Shown: positions 29,196 to 41,268, counted from the first letter of the stretch. The stretch: 64,000 bases of DNA from Erwinia aphidicola (GCF_014773485.1 NZ_JACXBP010000002.1:1-64000); one strand, 5' to 3'. Notes: generated by a model from the sequence alone, not told the origin. Made by a program: numbers and translations.

Positions 29196-30053
29196 CTACA
29201 GCGTCCCAAAGACCAGCAACAGCAGGCAGGCAAATACCGGTACCGCAGCGGTGAGGCTGTCAATACGGTCGAGAATGCCGCCATGCCCGGGGATCAGGCT
29301 CCCGCTATCTTTGATGCCCGCTTCACGCTTGAACATACTCTCGGTCAGGTCACCCAGCACCGAGGCCAGCGCGGCGATAATCGAGCAAATCAGCAGTGTT
29401 GCAAGCGATACCTGCAGCGGGGCAAACACGCTGAACAGCCAGGAGATCAGTGCCGACGTCGCCAACCCGCCGAGGAAGCCTTCCCAGGTTTTGCCCGGTG
29501 AGACTTTTGGTGCGAGTTTGTGCTTGCCGAACAGCTTGCCAAACATATAAGCACCGGAGTCCGCTCCCCATACGAGAACCATCACGTACAGCAGCCACCA
29601 GGCGCCGGCAAAGTGGTCTTCCTGGTAGTGATACTGGCGCAGCGCCAGCATGCCCCAGAAGAACGGCACGATAGTCAACAGACCGAATATCAGGCGAATG
29701 GCGCGTGAATGGCGCCAGAAGGTAGCAGAATGGGGATAGAACAGCACCAGCGCCAGCGCGACGATCCACCAACCGAGGGAAGCCCAAAGTGGGCCGCCAA
29801 TCTGTGGCAGATGCACGGAGTGCTGGTAAGCAGGCAGTGTGAACAGCATAAAGGCCAGCAGCAGTCCGCACAGCAGCGCCAGCCAGACGCGCTGTGAGCG
29901 CGCTGCAAAGCCTGCCAGCTGGCCCCATTCCCATGCGGCCAGCATGCAGATCGCTAACAGGGTGATGGCAAACCCTAACGGCGGCAGCAAGAACAGCGCT
30001 GCAATGACGATGGGAATCAATATAAACGCGGTAATCAGGCGAGACTTTAACAA
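29196..30053 (-). CDS. cdsA: phosphatidate cytidylyltransferase
   Basis: An integral membrane enzyme (285 residues, about eight helices) that makes CDP-diacylglycerol from phosphatidate and CTP, the branch point for all phospholipids. The family signature DLTESMFKRE followed by KDSGSLIPGHGG and DRIDS is at about residues 220-260. The start codon is TTG, as in E. coli. It lies 18 bp after uppS and 9 bp before rseP in the same leftward transcript. Confidence 0.96.
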   Translation of the reverse strand: MLKSRLITAFILIPIVIAALFLLPPLGFAITLLAICMLAAWEWGQLAGFAARSQRVWLALLCGLLLAFMLFTLPAYQHSVHLPQIGGPLWASLGWWIVALALVLFYPHSATFWRHSRAIRLIFGLLTIVPFFWGMLALRQYHYQEDHFAGAWWLLYVMVLVWGADSGAYMFGKLFGKHKLAPKVSPGKTWEGFLGGLATSALISWLFSVFAPLQVSLATLLICSIIAALASVLGDLTESMFKREAGIKDSGSLIPGHGGILDRIDSLTAAVPVFACLLLLVFGTL

Positions 30054-30071
30054 AGATTACCCCCAGTGCGC

Positions 30072-30824
30072 TTATGCGCCGCCGGGTGCTGCGCCGCCAA
30101 ACCGGCGCTCTCGTTGTGCAAACGCATTCAGTGCACCTTCAAAAACTTGTTCATCAAAATCAGGCCAAAGAGTATCGGTAAACCAAAACTCTGCATAGGC
30201 GACTTGCCACAGCAGGAAGTTACTGATCCGATGCTCTCCCCCGGTCCTTATTACCAGATCCACAGGCGCCAGTTCATTCAGGCAGAGATGCGGTGCCAGG
30301 CTCTCTTCTTCGATCTGATCCGGTCGAAGAAGCCCTTCCTGGACCTGCTCTGCAATTTTTCTGACGCCATGGATAATATCCCAACGACCGCCATAATTTG
30401 CGGCTATGTTGAGCGTTAGTCCATTATTTTGTTGAGTAAGTTCCTCAGCACGGCGAATACGCTCCTGTAAACGAGCATTAAATCGGCCGATATCGCCGAT
30501 AATTTTCAACCGGACATTGTGCTTGTGCAGACTTTTAACTTCGCTGTCGAGTGCCCAGACGAACAACTCCATCAGCGCTAAAACTTCCTGCTGTGGACGA
30601 TTCCAGTTTTCGCTACTGAAGGCATAAAGCGTGAGCGCATCCAGCTTATTGCTGACGGCAAAACTCACGGCGCGGCGCACGGATTTCACTCCCGCTTTAT
30701 GACCAGAAATACGCAGCTTGCCCTGGTTTTTAGCCCAGCGGCCATTGCCATCCATAATGATGGCCACATGGCGGGGACCGTTCCCCTGCTGGTCATCGGT
30801 TTTTAATTGATTTTCGGACGACAT
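30072..30824 (-). CDS. uppS: undecaprenyl diphosphate synthase
   Basis: A cis-prenyltransferase (250 residues, also called IspU) that builds the C55 lipid carrier for peptidoglycan and O-antigen. The catalytic aspartate lies in IIMDGNGRWAK at about residues 22-32, with the conserved RTGGEHRISNFLLWQ region at about 192-206. It heads the uppS-cdsA-rseP-bamA group and follows dxr after 173 bp, a gap long enough to hold its own promoter. Confidence 0.97.
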   Translation of the reverse strand: MSSENQLKTDDQQGNGPRHVAIIMDGNGRWAKNQGKLRISGHKAGVKSVRRAVSFAVSNKLDALTLYAFSSENWNRPQQEVLALMELFVWALDSEVKSLHKHNVRLKIIGDIGRFNARLQERIRRAEELTQQNNGLTLNIAANYGGRWDIIHGVRKIAEQVQEGLLRPDQIEEESLAPHLCLNELAPVDLVIRTGGEHRISNFLLWQVAYAEFWFTDTLWPDFDEQVFEGALNAFAQRERRFGGAAPGGA

Positions 30825-30997
30825 AACGCGTAACTATTTCCTTATTCAGAAATACAACGGCTTCTGAAATATCTCACCCGCCCGGCGCAAATGAACCGTA
30901 CAAATACGATTCGCTTATCCGCTTTATCACGTCGCTGGCTCTGGACGGTGGGGCAAGACTATACCACCTCCGCCCAGCGCTCACAAATGGCGGCGCG

Positions 30998-32212
30998 TTA
31001 AAACGCGCTGACTCGCCCTGCCGCAAAACGTGGCAGCAGCGCTGTCGCTGCTGCGCGTGCCTCGCCGTCAATGGCAATCACCGCCTCAACGCTTTGCGGT
31101 TCATGACACTGCAGCGTTTCCAGCACCGCCACATTCAGCGCGGCGATATCGGTAAAGCGGATTTCAGACGCGAGGAAAGCGGCCACCGCAATCTCATTTG
31201 CCGCATTCAGCGTGGTGGTCGCCGCCTGCCCGGTGATACTGGCATCAATCGCCAGCTTCAGGCAGGGGTAACGTGCGTAATCAGGTTCAGCAAAGGTCAT
31301 TGCCGACATGCGCGTAAAATCGAGTGGTTGGGCACCTGAGTTTACGCGCTGCGGCCAGGCCATGGCATGAGCGATTGGCGTACGCATATCCGGCGAACCG
31401 AGCTGGGCAATGACGCTGCCATCACGGTAGCGCACCATCGAATGGATCACCGACTGCGGATGCAGAATGACTTCCATCTGGGCGTCTGTGGCATTAAACA
31501 GCCAGCGGGCTTCGATATATTCCAGGCCTTTATTCATCATGGTGGCCGAATCAACGGAGATTTTTCTCCCCATCGTCCAGTTAGGATGCGCACACGCCTG
31601 GTCGGGCGTCATATGGCTTAATTCAGCCAGCGGCGTGTCACGAAACGGGCCACCTGACCCCGTGAGGATAATGCTATCAATGCCATTATCCTCCAGAGAA
31701 GCGTACCCTAACTGCTGCTGGAGGGAAGCAGGCAAACTCTGAAAAATGGCGTTGTGCTCGCTGTCGATGGGCAACAGCTGGGCGCCGGAAGCGCTCACCG
31801 CCTCCAGAAAAAGGCGGCCGCAGGTGACAAGCGACTCTTTATTCGCCAGCAGCACCTGTTTTCCCGCGCGAATTGCGGCCAGGGTAGGCAATAATCCTGC
31901 CGCGCCGACAATTGCCGCCATCACCTGGTCAACATCATCCAGCGCGGCCAGATCGCAGACCGCCTGCTCGCCGCTCATGACTTCGGTCGCCAGATTGAGC
32001 TCTTTCAGACGAAGTCGCAGAGCGGCGGCCGCCCCGCTGTCTGACATCGCGGCATAAGTCGGGCGAAATTCAACGCACTGTTCAACCATCAGTTCGACGT
32101 TACGCCCGGCAACCAGTGCTTTAATGGCGAACAGATGGGGGTTAGCGCGCACGACGCCAAGCGTACTGGTACCAATAGATCCGGTTGAACCGAGGATGGT
32201 CAATTGCTTCAT
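30998..32212 (-). CDS. dxr: 1-deoxy-D-xylulose 5-phosphate reductoisomerase
   Basis: The second enzyme of the MEP isoprenoid pathway (404 residues; also IspC), making 2-C-methyl-D-erythritol 4-phosphate; it is the target of fosmidomycin. The NADPH motif GSTGSIG is at residues 8-14, the metal-binding DSEHNA lies near 150, and the flexible lid and catalytic loop follow. The ATG at 32212 gives the family N-terminus [11 protein letters not shown]; its ribosome binding site is weak. It precedes uppS, which uses its products. Confidence 0.97.
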   Translation of the reverse strand: MKQLTILGSTGSIGTSTLGVVRANPHLFAIKALVAGRNVELMVEQCVEFRPTYAAMSDSGAAAALRLRLKELNLATEVMSGEQAVCDLAALDDVDQVMAAIVGAAGLLPTLAAIRAGKQVLLANKESLVTCGRLFLEAVSASGAQLLPIDSEHNAIFQSLPASLQQQLGYASLEDNGIDSIILTGSGGPFRDTPLAELSHMTPDQACAHPNWTMGRKISVDSATMMNKGLEYIEARWLFNATDAQMEVILHPQSVIHSMVRYRDGSVIAQLGSPDMRTPIAHAMAWPQRVNSGAQPLDFTRMSAMTFAEPDYARYPCLKLAIDASITGQAATTTLNAANEIAVAAFLASEIRFTDIAALNVAVLETLQCHEPQSVEAVIAIDGEARAAATALLPRFAAGRVSAF

Positions 32213-32271
32213 GAGGTTGCTCTGTATAAACCCGCTCAGGAGAAGAATCACCCTCTGCCGGGAAAGTTAAC

Positions 32272-32334
32272 AAACGCAAAACGCCGCCAGACTGACCCTT
32301 CATACGAACGGTAATCTGTGCGGCGTTTCATCGG
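32272..32334 (-). terminator. probable terminator after frr
   Basis: On the minus strand AAACGCCGC just after frr pairs with GCGGCGTTT, extended by CAGA/TCTG after a mismatch, around a loop of about 23 nt. It is followed by TGCGTTTGTT. The long loop and mixed U-tract make it a moderate candidate that would separate frr from dxr transcription. Confidence 0.55.
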
Positions 32335-32346
32335 ATTATGATGGGA

Positions 32347-32904
32347 TCAGAAGTCCATCAGCTCCGCTTCTTTCTCTGCCAGCGCAGCATCAATTTTCTT
32401 GATACCGACGTCGGTCATTTTCTGGATCTCTTCCTGTGAGCGACGATCGTCGTCTTCACTGATCTCTTTGTCTTTCAGCAGCGCTTTCACTTTGTCGTTA
32501 GCATCACGACGCACGTTACGCACGGATACGCGGCCCTGCTCGGCTTCGCCGCGCACGATCTTGATCAGATCTTTACGACGCTCTTCGGTCAGCGCTGGCA
32601 GCGGGACGCGAATATCGGTGCCCGCTGACATTGGGTTCAGGCCCAGGTCGGAAGACATGATCGCTTTTTCAACTGCGTTGCTGATAGAACGGTCAAACAC
32701 GTTGATTTTCAGCGTGCGGGAGTCTTCTACCGTGACGCTTGCCAGCTGGCGCAGCGGAGTAGCAGAACCGTAGTAATCAACCATGATACCGTCGAGGATA
32801 GCCGGAGATGCACGGCCAGTACGGATCTTGCTGATGTTGTTTTTGAATGCTTCTACGCATTTTTCCATGCGTACTTCTGCATCTTTCTTGATGTCGTTAA
32901 TCAC
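32347..32904 (-). CDS. frr: ribosome recycling factor
   Basis: RRF (185 residues, the usual length) splits post-termination ribosomes together with EF-G. The three-helix bundle and tRNA-mimic shape are reflected in the conserved KIRTGRASP and [16 protein letters not shown] segments. The start is a GTG with AAGGG upstream, giving [11 protein letters not shown]; the longer frame extends into the frr-pyrH spacer. The gene is separated from pyrH by an ERIC element. Confidence 0.97.
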   Translation of the reverse strand: MINDIKKDAEVRMEKCVEAFKNNISKIRTGRASPAILDGIMVDYYGSATPLRQLASVTVEDSRTLKINVFDRSISNAVEKAIMSSDLGLNPMSAGTDIRVPLPALTEERRKDLIKIVRGEAEQGRVSVRNVRRDANDKVKALLKDKEISEDDDRRSQEEIQKMTDVGIKKIDAALAEKEAELMDF

Positions 32905-32993
32905 GTTGAAACCCTTGGATTCTGTTTGATCCACCAGCTTTCGACAGTGCCGAAAGCCGTTCAAATGCATTTAAAGATAACTCTGAGAGGCAG

Positions 32994-33146
32994 TATACTC
33001 TAAATATTTCGAGTCCCCTCATGGGGCCTACTGTTGGTGCAGGAAGGCGGCAAGTTCGTGAATCGCCAGCAGCATAGATCACTATGTGACTGGGGTGGAC
33101 GAGCGTAGCCAACGCACATGCAGCTTGAAATATGACGAGTAATATA
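32994..33146. repeat. ERIC element between pyrH and frr
   Basis: A 153-bp copy of the enterobacterial repetitive intergenic consensus. It runs from TATACTCTAAATATTTCGAG through GCAGGAAGGCGGCAAG, the central ATGTGACTGGGGTG and CAACGCACATGCAGCTTGAA to GAGTAATATA at the far end. Compared with the canonical element of about 127 bp it has an extra 23 bp at about 33014-33037, containing the small hairpin CCCCTCATGGGG. It would be transcribed between pyrH and frr as a long folded RNA segment. Confidence 0.9.
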
Positions 33147-33170
33147 CCTTATTTTAACCGCAGACTGATA

Positions 33171-33896
33171 TCAATGCGTAATCAGCGTGCCTTCTTTTTC
33201 ACCCATCACAACGCGACGCAGTGCGCCCGGCTTGTTCATATTGAACACGCGGATAGGCAGTGAATGGTCGCGAGCCAGCGTAAAGGCGGCCAGATCCATC
33301 ACTTTCAGCTCTTTTTCCAGCACTTCGCTGTAGGTCAGCTGTTCGTGCAGGGTTGCATCCGGGTTCTTCACCGGGTCGGCAGAGTAAACGCCGTCAACCT
33401 TGGTCGCTTTCAGCACCACATCGGCTTCGATTTCGATGCCGCGCAGGCAGGCTGCGGAGTCAGTGGTAAAGAATGGGTTACCGGTACCGGCGGAGAAAAT
33501 CACCACGCGGTTGTTGCGCAGCAGGCTAATAGCTTCAGCCCAGCTGTAGTTGTCGCACACGCCGTTCAGTGGAATAGCGGACATCAAACGGGCATTGACG
33601 TAGGCACGGTGAAGTGCATCACGCATCGCCAGGCCATTCATCACGGTTGCCAGCATACCCATGTGGTCGCCGACAACGCGGTTCATGCCTGCCTGCGCCA
33701 GGCCAGCACCACGGAACAGATTACCACCACCGATCACCACACCTACCTGAATGCCCAGCTCTACCAGTTCTTTGACTTCCTGAGCCATGCGATCCAGCAC
33801 GCTGGCATCGATGCCAAAGCCTTCAGCGCCTTGCAGGGCTTCGCCACTCAGTTTCAGAAGAATACGTTGATATACAGGTTTTGCATTGGTCGCCAT
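33171..33896 (-). CDS. pyrH: uridylate kinase
   Basis: UMP kinase (241 residues, as in E. coli) makes UDP for pyrimidine and envelope precursor synthesis; it is hexameric and GTP-activated. The amino-acid-kinase fold shows [10 protein letters not shown] at residues 13-22 and [11 protein letters not shown] at about 56-66. It lies in the conserved order rpsB-tsf-pyrH-frr on the minus strand, 154 bp after tsf. Confidence 0.98.
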   Translation of the reverse strand: MATNAKPVYQRILLKLSGEALQGAEGFGIDASVLDRMAQEVKELVELGIQVGVVIGGGNLFRGAGLAQAGMNRVVGDHMGMLATVMNGLAMRDALHRAYVNARLMSAIPLNGVCDNYSWAEAISLLRNNRVVIFSAGTGNPFFTTDSAACLRGIEIEADVVLKATKVDGVYSADPVKNPDATLHEQLTYSEVLEKELKVMDLAAFTLARDHSLPIRVFNMNKPGALRRVVMGEKEGTLITH

Positions 33897-34012
33897 GGTT
33901 TTTTTCCTGGAAGCTATGTCGAAAAGGGGTGTTGACTGTGTGCGGTATCATCCTAAAAGCGCCAGAGAAATGCTATTGGGATGAGACTGAAAATGCGCTG
34001 TCGAAAGACAGG

Positions 34013-34043
34013 CAAAAAAGAACCGCCGTTTGGCGGTTCTTTT
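34013..34043 (-). terminator. terminator after tsf
   Basis: AAGAACCGCC and GGCGGTTCTT form a 10-bp stem around a 4-nt loop (34018-34041). On the minus strand it is followed by a run of Ts (complement of 34013-34017). This separates rpsB-tsf from pyrH. Confidence 0.92.
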
Positions 34044-34050
34044 AGAGCAA

Positions 34051-34902
34051 TTAAGACTGCTTGGACATCGCCGCAACTTCTGCTGCGAAATCGGTCTCAG
34101 CTTTCTCAATGCCTTCACCCACTTCGAAGCGGATGAAGTTAGTGACGTCTGCATTTTTCTCTTTCAGTGCCTGACCCACAGTTTTTGATGGGTCAATAAC
34201 GAAAGGCTGGCCAGTCAGAGAAACTTCACCGGTGAATTTCTTCATGCGGCCTTCAACCATTTTCTCAGCGATCTCTTTTGGCTTACCAGACTGCATCGCG
34301 ATGTCCAGCTGAACCTGGTACTCTTTCTCTACCACTTCAGCAGACACGTCTTCTGGCTTAACGAATTCTGGCTTGCTCGCGGCAACGTGCATAGCCAGCT
34401 GCTTAACCAGCTCTTCATCAGCATTGGTAGCGGCAATCAGAACGCCGATACGCGCGCCGTGCAGGTAGGTACCCAGCAGGTCGCCTTCCAGGCTTGCAAC
34501 GCGACGAATGTTGATGTTCTCACCGATTTTAGCAACCAGTGCAACACGCTCTTCTTCGAACTGGGCTTTCAGCACTTCAACATCAGTGATTTTACCGGCA
34601 ACAGCCGCGTCCAGCACTTTGTCAGCGAATGCCTGGAAACCAGCATCTTTAGCAACGAAGTCAGTCTGGCAGTTAACTTCCAGAATCACACCGTAGTTGC
34701 CTTCGATTTTGGTTTTGATCACGCCGTCAGCAGCCACGTTGCCTGCTTTCTTAGCCGCTTTGATTGCGCCAGATTTACGCATGTTCTCAATGGCCAGCTC
34801 GATGTCGCCATTGGCTTCAGTCAGCGCTTTCTTACAATCCATCATGCCAGCGCCAGTGCGCTCGCGCAGTTCTTTTACCAGAGCAGCGGTAATATCAGCC
34901 AT
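34051..34902 (-). CDS. tsf: elongation factor Ts
   Basis: EF-Ts (283 residues) is the guanine nucleotide exchange factor for EF-Tu. The N-terminal UBA-like domain begins [20 protein letters not shown]. The TDFVAKD motif of the core, which contacts the EF-Tu nucleotide site, is at about residues 76-82. It forms an operon with rpsB upstream, with a partial terminator between them. Confidence 0.98.
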   Translation of the reverse strand: MADITAALVKELRERTGAGMMDCKKALTEANGDIELAIENMRKSGAIKAAKKAGNVAADGVIKTKIEGNYGVILEVNCQTDFVAKDAGFQAFADKVLDAAVAGKITDVEVLKAQFEEERVALVAKIGENINIRRVASLEGDLLGTYLHGARIGVLIAATNADEELVKQLAMHVAASKPEFVKPEDVSAEVVEKEYQVQLDIAMQSGKPKEIAEKMVEGRMKKFTGEVSLTGQPFVIDPSKTVGQALKEKNADVTNFIRFEVGEGIEKAETDFAAEVAAMSKQS

Positions 34903-34996
34903 TCTCTAATCCTCGGTTAGCTCAGCATCTGCAATTACAGAAGCCTTAACGGGAAACATTCTGCCCCGCTGAATTTTCTTTCAGCAAAGCGAACTC

Positions 34997-35027
34997 GAAA
35001 AAATAAAGGGGCCACAAAGGCCCCTTA
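34997..35027 (-). terminator. rpsB-tsf intercistronic attenuator
   Basis: AAGGGGCC (35006-35013) pairs with GGCCCCTT (35019-35026) around ACAAA. On the minus strand the hairpin is followed by TTATTTTTTC. An intrinsic terminator at this point in E. coli reduces tsf transcription relative to rpsB, and the same role is inferred here. Confidence 0.88.
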
Positions 35028-35073
35028 CAGATTCACATCTGATTTTTAAGGGCTCTTAACAGAGCAAGCCTTA

Positions 35074-36018
<945 letters not shown>

Positions 36019-36174
36019 CTATTGTTACCCTTGCGGCCCGAATTAAATGACTGCCGCAGGCCACAGCATGGCTGAGACCACAAACTGCAATTGGCAGCGT
36101 CGGGGCAGGCTGATACCATTGCAGCACTTTCTTTATATTATTGTCGACAATGACGACAAATGTGGACCGAATGA
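36019..36174 (+). other. upstream region of map
   Basis: This is the remainder of the 375-bp gap between the divergent rpsB and map genes. It must hold the map promoter; TTGTCGACAATGACGACAAA near 36142-36161 contains a small TTGTCGACAA palindrome, but I could not settle a -10/-35 pair. The map ribosome binding site is weak. No gene is seen. Confidence 0.45.
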
Positions 36175-36966
36175 ATGGCTATCTCAATTAAAACCCCTGA
36201 AGAAATCGAAAAAATGCGCGTTGCCGGTCGCCTGGCGGCTGAAGTGCTTGAGATGATTGAAGAGCACGTCAAGCCTGGCGTCAGCACCGGTGAGCTGGAC
36301 CGTATCTGCCACGATCACATCGTCAACAAGCAGCATGCGGTCTCCGCCAGCCTCGGCTATCACGGCTTCCCGAAATCCGTCTGTATTTCGGTCAATGAAG
36401 TGGTGTGCCACGGTATTCCGAGCGACGAAAAAATTCTGAAGGATGGCGATATCGTCAATATCGACGTCACCGTAATCAAAGATGAGTATCACGGCGATAC
36501 CTCAACCATGTTTATCGTGGGTAAACCGACGATTCAGGGCGAGCGCCTGTGCCGCGTCACCCAGGAGAGCCTCTACCTGGCCCTGCGTATGGTGAAGCCG
36601 GGTATCCGCCTGCGCACTATCGGTCGTGAGATCCAGAAGTTTGTAGAGGCGCAGGACTTCTCCGTCGTGCGTGAGTACTGCGGCCACGGTATCGGTAAAG
36701 GCTTCCACGAAGAGCCGCAGGTACTGCACTACGACGCAGATGACGGCGGCGTGGTGCTGCAGGCCGGTATGGCCTTTACCATCGAACCGATGGTTAACGC
36801 CGGTGATTACCGTATCCGCAGCATGAAAGATGGCTGGACCGTAAAAACCAAAGATCGCAGCTTGTCCGCACAGTACGAACACACTATTGTGGTAACGGAA
36901 AACGGCTGCGAAATTATGACGCTGCGTAAAGATGACACCATCCCGGCGATTCTGGTTGCGGAATAG
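36175..36966 (+). CDS. map: methionine aminopeptidase type I
   Basis: The essential metalloprotease (263 residues) that removes the initiator methionine from new proteins. The pita-bread fold shows the metal ligands in IVNIDVTVIKDEYHGDTS (two aspartates), CGHGIGKGFHEEP (histidine), FTIEPM and AQYEHTIVV (glutamates). It is divergent from rpsB and followed by a terminator before glnD. Confidence 0.98.
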   Translation: MAISIKTPEEIEKMRVAGRLAAEVLEMIEEHVKPGVSTGELDRICHDHIVNKQHAVSASLGYHGFPKSVCISVNEVVCHGIPSDEKILKDGDIVNIDVTVIKDEYHGDTSTMFIVGKPTIQGERLCRVTQESLYLALRMVKPGIRLRTIGREIQKFVEAQDFSVVREYCGHGIGKGFHEEPQVLHYDADDGGVVLQAGMAFTIEPMVNAGDYRIRSMKDGWTVKTKDRSLSAQYEHTIVVTENGCEIMTLRKDDTIPAILVAE

Positions 36967-37017
36967 TTACAGGGGCTGACCTTCTTTTCCCGGTTAGCCC
37001 GCATGCAGAATACCAGG

Positions 37018-37038
37018 CCGGCGCAAGCCGGTTTTTTT
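37018..37038 (+). terminator. terminator between map and glnD
   Basis: CCGGC (37018-37022), loop GCAA and GCCGG (37027-37031) are followed by seven Ts. The hairpin is short but has a stable GNRA-type tetraloop and a good U-tract. Confidence 0.85.
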
Positions 37039-37057
37039 ATGTCTTAGGGGCGGTGAA

Positions 37058-39715
37058 ATGAATAAAGATGTAACTGAAGCCAGCATCCTGAAAAAGCTCA
37101 CCAAAGCGCCACGACGCTGGGAAGACCGCGAGCTAAATCGCGATACGCTGAAGCATCACCTTGATGTTTTCCAGCAGCATCTGGCCGCCGCGTTCGACGC
37201 CGGGCAGGACGTGGAAAGCCTGATCGATGCGCGCACCCTGTTTATTGACCGCCTGCTGCGGCGGCTGTGGCGCTTCTTTGGCTTCCCGGAAAAAGAGGGC
37301 GTCGCGCTGGTCGCCGTTGGCGGCTATGGCCGTGGCGAGCTGCACCCGCTCTCCGATATTGACGTACTGATCCTCAGCCGCAAACCGCTGTCAGACGAAG
37401 ATGCCCAGCGCACCAGCGATCTGCTAACCCTGATGTGGGACCTGAAGCTGGAAGTTGGCCACAGCGTGCGCACCCTCGAAGAGTGCCTGCTGGAGGGGCT
37501 GTCCGACCTCACCGTCGCCACCAACCTGATTGAATCGCGCATGCTGACCGGCGACCTTGCGCTATTCCTCGAGTTGCAGAAGAACATTTTCAGCGATGGC
37601 TTCTGGCCTTCTGACCGCTTCTTCGCCGCCAAAATCGAAGAGCAGCAGGAGCGCCACCAGCGCTACCACGGCACCAGCTACAACCTGGAGCCGGATATCA
37701 AAAGCAGTCCCGGTGGCCTGCGCGATATCCACACGCTGCTGTGGGTCGCCCGCCGCCACTTCGGCGCCACTTCGCTTGACGATATGGTTGGCTTTGGTTT
37801 CCTGACCGAAGCCGAGCGTAATGAACTCAACGAATGCCAGAGCATGCTGTGGCGTATCCGCTTCGCCCTGCACCTCACCCTCACCCGCTACGACAACCGC
37901 CTGCTGTTTGACCGCCAGCTCAACGTGGCCCAGCGTCTTAACTATCAGGGTGACGTCAATGAACCTGTCGAGCGCATGATGAAGGACTTTTTCCGCGTCA
38001 CGCGCCGCGTCGGTGAACTCAACCAGATGCTGCTGCAGCTGTTTGATGAGGCTATCCTCGCGCTCGGCACCGACGAGAAACCGCGGCCGATGGATGAGGA
38101 ATTCCAGCTGCGCGGCACCCTGATTGACCTGCGGGATGAGACCCTGTTCGCCCGGCAGCCGGAAGCGATCATGCGCATGTTCTGGGCGATGGTGCGCACG
38201 CCGAAAATTACCGGTATTTACTCCACTACCCTGCGCCACCTGCGCCACGCGCGCCGCAATCTGACGCAGCCGCTCTGTACCATCCCGCAGGCGCGTGAGC
38301 TGTTCCTGTCGATCCTGCGGCACCCAGGCGCGGTGAGCCGGGCACTGGTGCCAATGCACCGCCACAGCGTGCTGTGGGCCTACATGCCGCAGTGGAGTAA
38401 CATTGTCGGCCAGATGCAGTTTGACCTGTTCCATGCTTATACCGTTGATGAGCACACCATTCGCGTGCTGCAAAAGCTGGAAAGCTTTGCCGACGAACGC
38501 ACCCGCCCGCGCCACCCGCTGTGCGTGGAGCTGTGGCCACGCCTGCCGCAGCTGGAGCTGCTGCTGATGGCGGCACTGTTCCACGATATCGCCAAAGGGC
38601 GCGGCGGTGACCACTCGATCCTCGGCGCGCAGGACGCGCTGGAGTTCGCCGAAATGCACGGCCTGAATTCACGCGAAACCCAGCTGGTTGCCTGGCTGGT
38701 GCGCCACCACCTGCTGATGTCGGTGACCGCCCAGCGCCGCGATATTCAGGACCCGACGGAGATCCAGCAGTTCGCTGAAGTGATGCAGAACGAAAGTCGC
38801 CTGCGTTACCTGGTGTGCCTGACGGTGGCGGATATCTGCGCCACCAATGAAACGCTGTGGAACAGCTGGAAGCAGAGCCTGATACGCGAACTGTTCTTCG
38901 CCACCGAGAAGCAGCTGCGGCGCGGCATGGAGAACAGCCCCGACCTGCGCGAGCGCGTACGCCACCACCGCCTGCAGGCGCTGGCGCTGCTGCGCATGGA
39001 CAACATCGATGAAGAGGCCCTGCACCGTATCTGGGGCCGCTGCCGCGCAGACTATTTCCTGCGCCACACGCCTAACCAGCTGGCCTGGCATGCGCGCCAC
39101 CTGATGAATCACGACCTCAGCAAGCCGCTGATCCTCGTCAGCCCGCAGGCGACACGCGGCGGCACCGAGATCTTTATCTGGAGCCCGGATCGTCCCTACC
39201 TGTTTGCCACCGTAGCCGGGGAGCTGGATCGCCGTAACCTCAGCGTTCACGATGCGCAGATCTTTACCAGCCGCGACGGCATGGCAATGGATACCTTTAT
39301 CGTGCTGGAGCCGGACGGTAGCCCGCTGGCGCCGGATCGCCATGAGATGATCCGCCAGGCGCTGGAGCAGGCGATCTGTCAAACTCACTGGCAGCCGCCG
39401 CGCATGCGCCGGCAGTCGGCAAGGTTGAAGCATTTTAGCGTTGATACCGCGGTGAATTTCTTACCCACACATACTGACAGACGAACGTATCTGGAATTAG
39501 TGGCGCTCGATCAGCCCGGGTTACTGGCACGCGTTGGCGAAGTGTTTGCCGACTTAAACGTGTCGCTGCACGGCGCGCGCATCAGCACCATCGGCGAACG
39601 CGTCGAGGATTTATTTATCCTCGCCAACAGCGATCGTCGGGCATTAGACGCAGATTTGCGCGAAGTGCTGCAACAACGGTTGACAGAGGCCCTTAATCCA
39701 AACGATAAAGTGTGA
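37058..39715 (+). CDS. glnD: bifunctional uridylyltransferase/uridylyl-removing enzyme
   Basis: GlnD (885 residues) is the primary glutamine sensor of the nitrogen cascade; it uridylylates PII proteins when glutamine is low and deuridylylates them when it is high. In order: the nucleotidyltransferase domain with [15 protein letters not shown] at residues 88-102 (metal ligands D100 and D102), the HD hydrolase domain with [12 protein letters not shown] near 510, and two C-terminal ACT domains (about 705-880) that bind glutamine. It is intact and a single-gene unit between map and dapD, as in E. coli. Confidence 0.98.
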   Translation: MNKDVTEASILKKLTKAPRRWEDRELNRDTLKHHLDVFQQHLAAAFDAGQDVESLIDARTLFIDRLLRRLWRFFGFPEKEGVALVAVGGYGRGELHPLSDIDVLILSRKPLSDEDAQRTSDLLTLMWDLKLEVGHSVRTLEECLLEGLSDLTVATNLIESRMLTGDLALFLELQKNIFSDGFWPSDRFFAAKIEEQQERHQRYHGTSYNLEPDIKSSPGGLRDIHTLLWVARRHFGATSLDDMVGFGFLTEAERNELNECQSMLWRIRFALHLTLTRYDNRLLFDRQLNVAQRLNYQGDVNEPVERMMKDFFRVTRRVGELNQMLLQLFDEAILALGTDEKPRPMDEEFQLRGTLIDLRDETLFARQPEAIMRMFWAMVRTPKITGIYSTTLRHLRHARRNLTQPLCTIPQARELFLSILRHPGAVSRALVPMHRHSVLWAYMPQWSNIVGQMQFDLFHAYTVDEHTIRVLQKLESFADERTRPRHPLCVELWPRLPQLELLLMAALFHDIAKGRGGDHSILGAQDALEFAEMHGLNSRETQLVAWLVRHHLLMSVTAQRRDIQDPTEIQQFAEVMQNESRLRYLVCLTVADICATNETLWNSWKQSLIRELFFATEKQLRRGMENSPDLRERVRHHRLQALALLRMDNIDEEALHRIWGRCRADYFLRHTPNQLAWHARHLMNHDLSKPLILVSPQATRGGTEIFIWSPDRPYLFATVAGELDRRNLSVHDAQIFTSRDGMAMDTFIVLEPDGSPLAPDRHEMIRQALEQAICQTHWQPPRMRRQSARLKHFSVDTAVNFLPTHTDRRTYLELVALDQPGLLARVGEVFADLNVSLHGARISTIGERVEDLFILANSDRRALDADLREVLQQRLTEALNPNDKV

Positions 39716-39811
39716 CCCAGATTTACTTTTTATCAGTGCCAGCGCGTGATTCTGCCGCAGCGGAATCGTTTTCGTTGAATATGCGTCGGCAAAACCAGGA
39801 AGAGACTAACT

Positions 39812-40636
39812 ATGCAACAGTTACAGAGTGTTATTGAGGCTGCTTTCGAGCGCCGTGCGGACATTACCCCAGCCAACGCGGATACCGTTACCCGTGAAGC
39901 GGTTAACCAGGTTATTGCCCTGCTCGACAGCGGTGCCCTGCGCGTGGCTGAGAAGATCGACGGTCAGTGGGTGACTCACCAGTGGCTGAAGAAAGCGGTG
40001 CTGCTCTCTTTCCGCATCAATGACAATCAGGTAATGGAAGGCGCTGAAAGCCGCTACTACGACAAAGTCCCGATGAAATTCGCCGACTATGACGAAGCGC
40101 GCTTTAAGAAAGAGGGCTTCCGCGTGGTGCCACCTGCCGCCGTGCGTCAGGGTGCATTTATCGCCCGTAACACCGTGCTGATGCCTTCTTACGTCAACAT
40201 TGGTGCCTATGTTGATGAAGGCTCGATGGTGGATACCTGGGCGACCGTGGGCTCCTGTGCGCAGATTGGTAAAAACGTGCACCTGTCCGGCGGCGTGGGC
40301 ATCGGTGGCGTACTGGAGCCTCTGCAGGCCAACCCGACAATCATCGAAGACAACTGCTTTATCGGCGCCCGTTCTGAGATCGTTGAAGGCGTGATCGTGG
40401 AAGAAGGCTCGGTGATCTCAATGGGCGTTTATATCGGCCAGAGCACCAAAATCTTTGACCGCGAAACCGGCGAAGTCCACTTCGGTCGCGTTCCGGCGGG
40501 TTCAGTAGTGGTTTCCGGCAACCTGCCATCCAAAGACGGTACCTACAGCCTGTACTGTGCGGTGATTGTGAAAAAGGTTGACGCCAAAACCCTCGGCAAA
40601 ACCGGCATCAACGAACTGCTGCGTACCATCGACTAA
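39812..40636 (+). CDS. dapD: 2,3,4,5-tetrahydropyridine-2,6-dicarboxylate N-succinyltransferase
   Basis: DapD (274 residues) commits tetrahydrodipicolinate to the succinylase branch leading to meso-diaminopimelate and lysine, needed for peptidoglycan. The N-terminal helical domain is followed by a left-handed beta-helix (about 110-245) with hexapeptide repeats such as [14 protein letters not shown] and the GGVGIGGV turn. The Shine-Dalgarno sequence AGGAAGAG lies upstream. Confidence 0.98.
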   Translation: MQQLQSVIEAAFERRADITPANADTVTREAVNQVIALLDSGALRVAEKIDGQWVTHQWLKKAVLLSFRINDNQVMEGAESRYYDKVPMKFADYDEARFKKEGFRVVPPAAVRQGAFIARNTVLMPSYVNIGAYVDEGSMVDTWATVGSCAQIGKNVHLSGGVGIGGVLEPLQANPTIIEDNCFIGARSEIVEGVIVEEGSVISMGVYIGQSTKIFDRETGEVHFGRVPAGSVVVSGNLPSKDGTYSLYCAVIVKKVDAKTLGKTGINELLRTID

Positions 40637-40868
40637 TCTCGTCTGCGGGCTGCCACGGCGGCCCGCCCTCTCCTGTAACGTTAACTTTACGTTTCTTCTA
40701 CGAACTACCTCTTTCACGCCGCGAAACAAGTGATGCTATTGCGCACAATCTGAGCCATAATCCGCGCCAGAAAAATCCTGTTCTTAAATTAACCGATCCT
40801 TTTCCGTTTTTCGGATAGCGACTACATTGATCGCATCTGGATCGAGTGTCTCCTTAAAGGAAAATGCT

Positions 40869-41261
40869 ATGTACGATAATTTGAAAGGTCTGGGCATTGC
40901 AACGCCGGAAGATATCGACCGTTACAGCCTGCGTCAGGAAGCGAACAACGACATCCTGAAAATCTATTTCCGCAAAGACAAAGGCGAGTTCTTTGCCAAG
41001 AGCGTGAAATTTAAATATCCGCGTCAGCGTAAAACTGTGGTGGCTGATAATGCCAGCCAGGGTTACAAAGAAGTGCAGGAAATTAGCCCTAATCTGCGCT
41101 ATGTGATTGACGAACTGGATCAGATTTGCCAGCGCGATCAGGTAGAAGTCGATCTGAAACGTAAAATTCTCGACGACCTGCGTCATCTGGAAAGCGTTGT
41201 TTCAAATAAGATCGCAGAAATTGAATCAGACCTGGATAAACTGACCCGCAACGGTCGTTAA
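40869..41261 (+). CDS. yaeH: YaeH family (DUF3461) protein
   Basis: A 130-residue cytoplasmic protein of unknown function, strongly conserved in Enterobacterales. The protein begins [20 protein letters not shown] and ends in a charged helical stretch likely to be a coiled coil (residues 85-128). The ATG at 40869 was chosen by homology; an earlier in-frame start adds 14 residues without a family match. It lies 232 bp after dapD and is convergent with degP. In E. coli cdaR lies between degP and this gene. Confidence 0.93.
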   Translation: MYDNLKGLGIATPEDIDRYSLRQEANNDILKIYFRKDKGEFFAKSVKFKYPRQRKTVVADNASQGYKEVQEISPNLRYVIDELDQICQRDQVEVDLKRKILDDLRHLESVVSNKIAEIESDLDKLTRNGR

Positions 41262-41268
41262 AATAAAT

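Noticed and set aside
37562..38659. 365-codon minus-strand frame opposite glnD
   Set aside because: Shadow frame caused by the high third-position GC of glnD.
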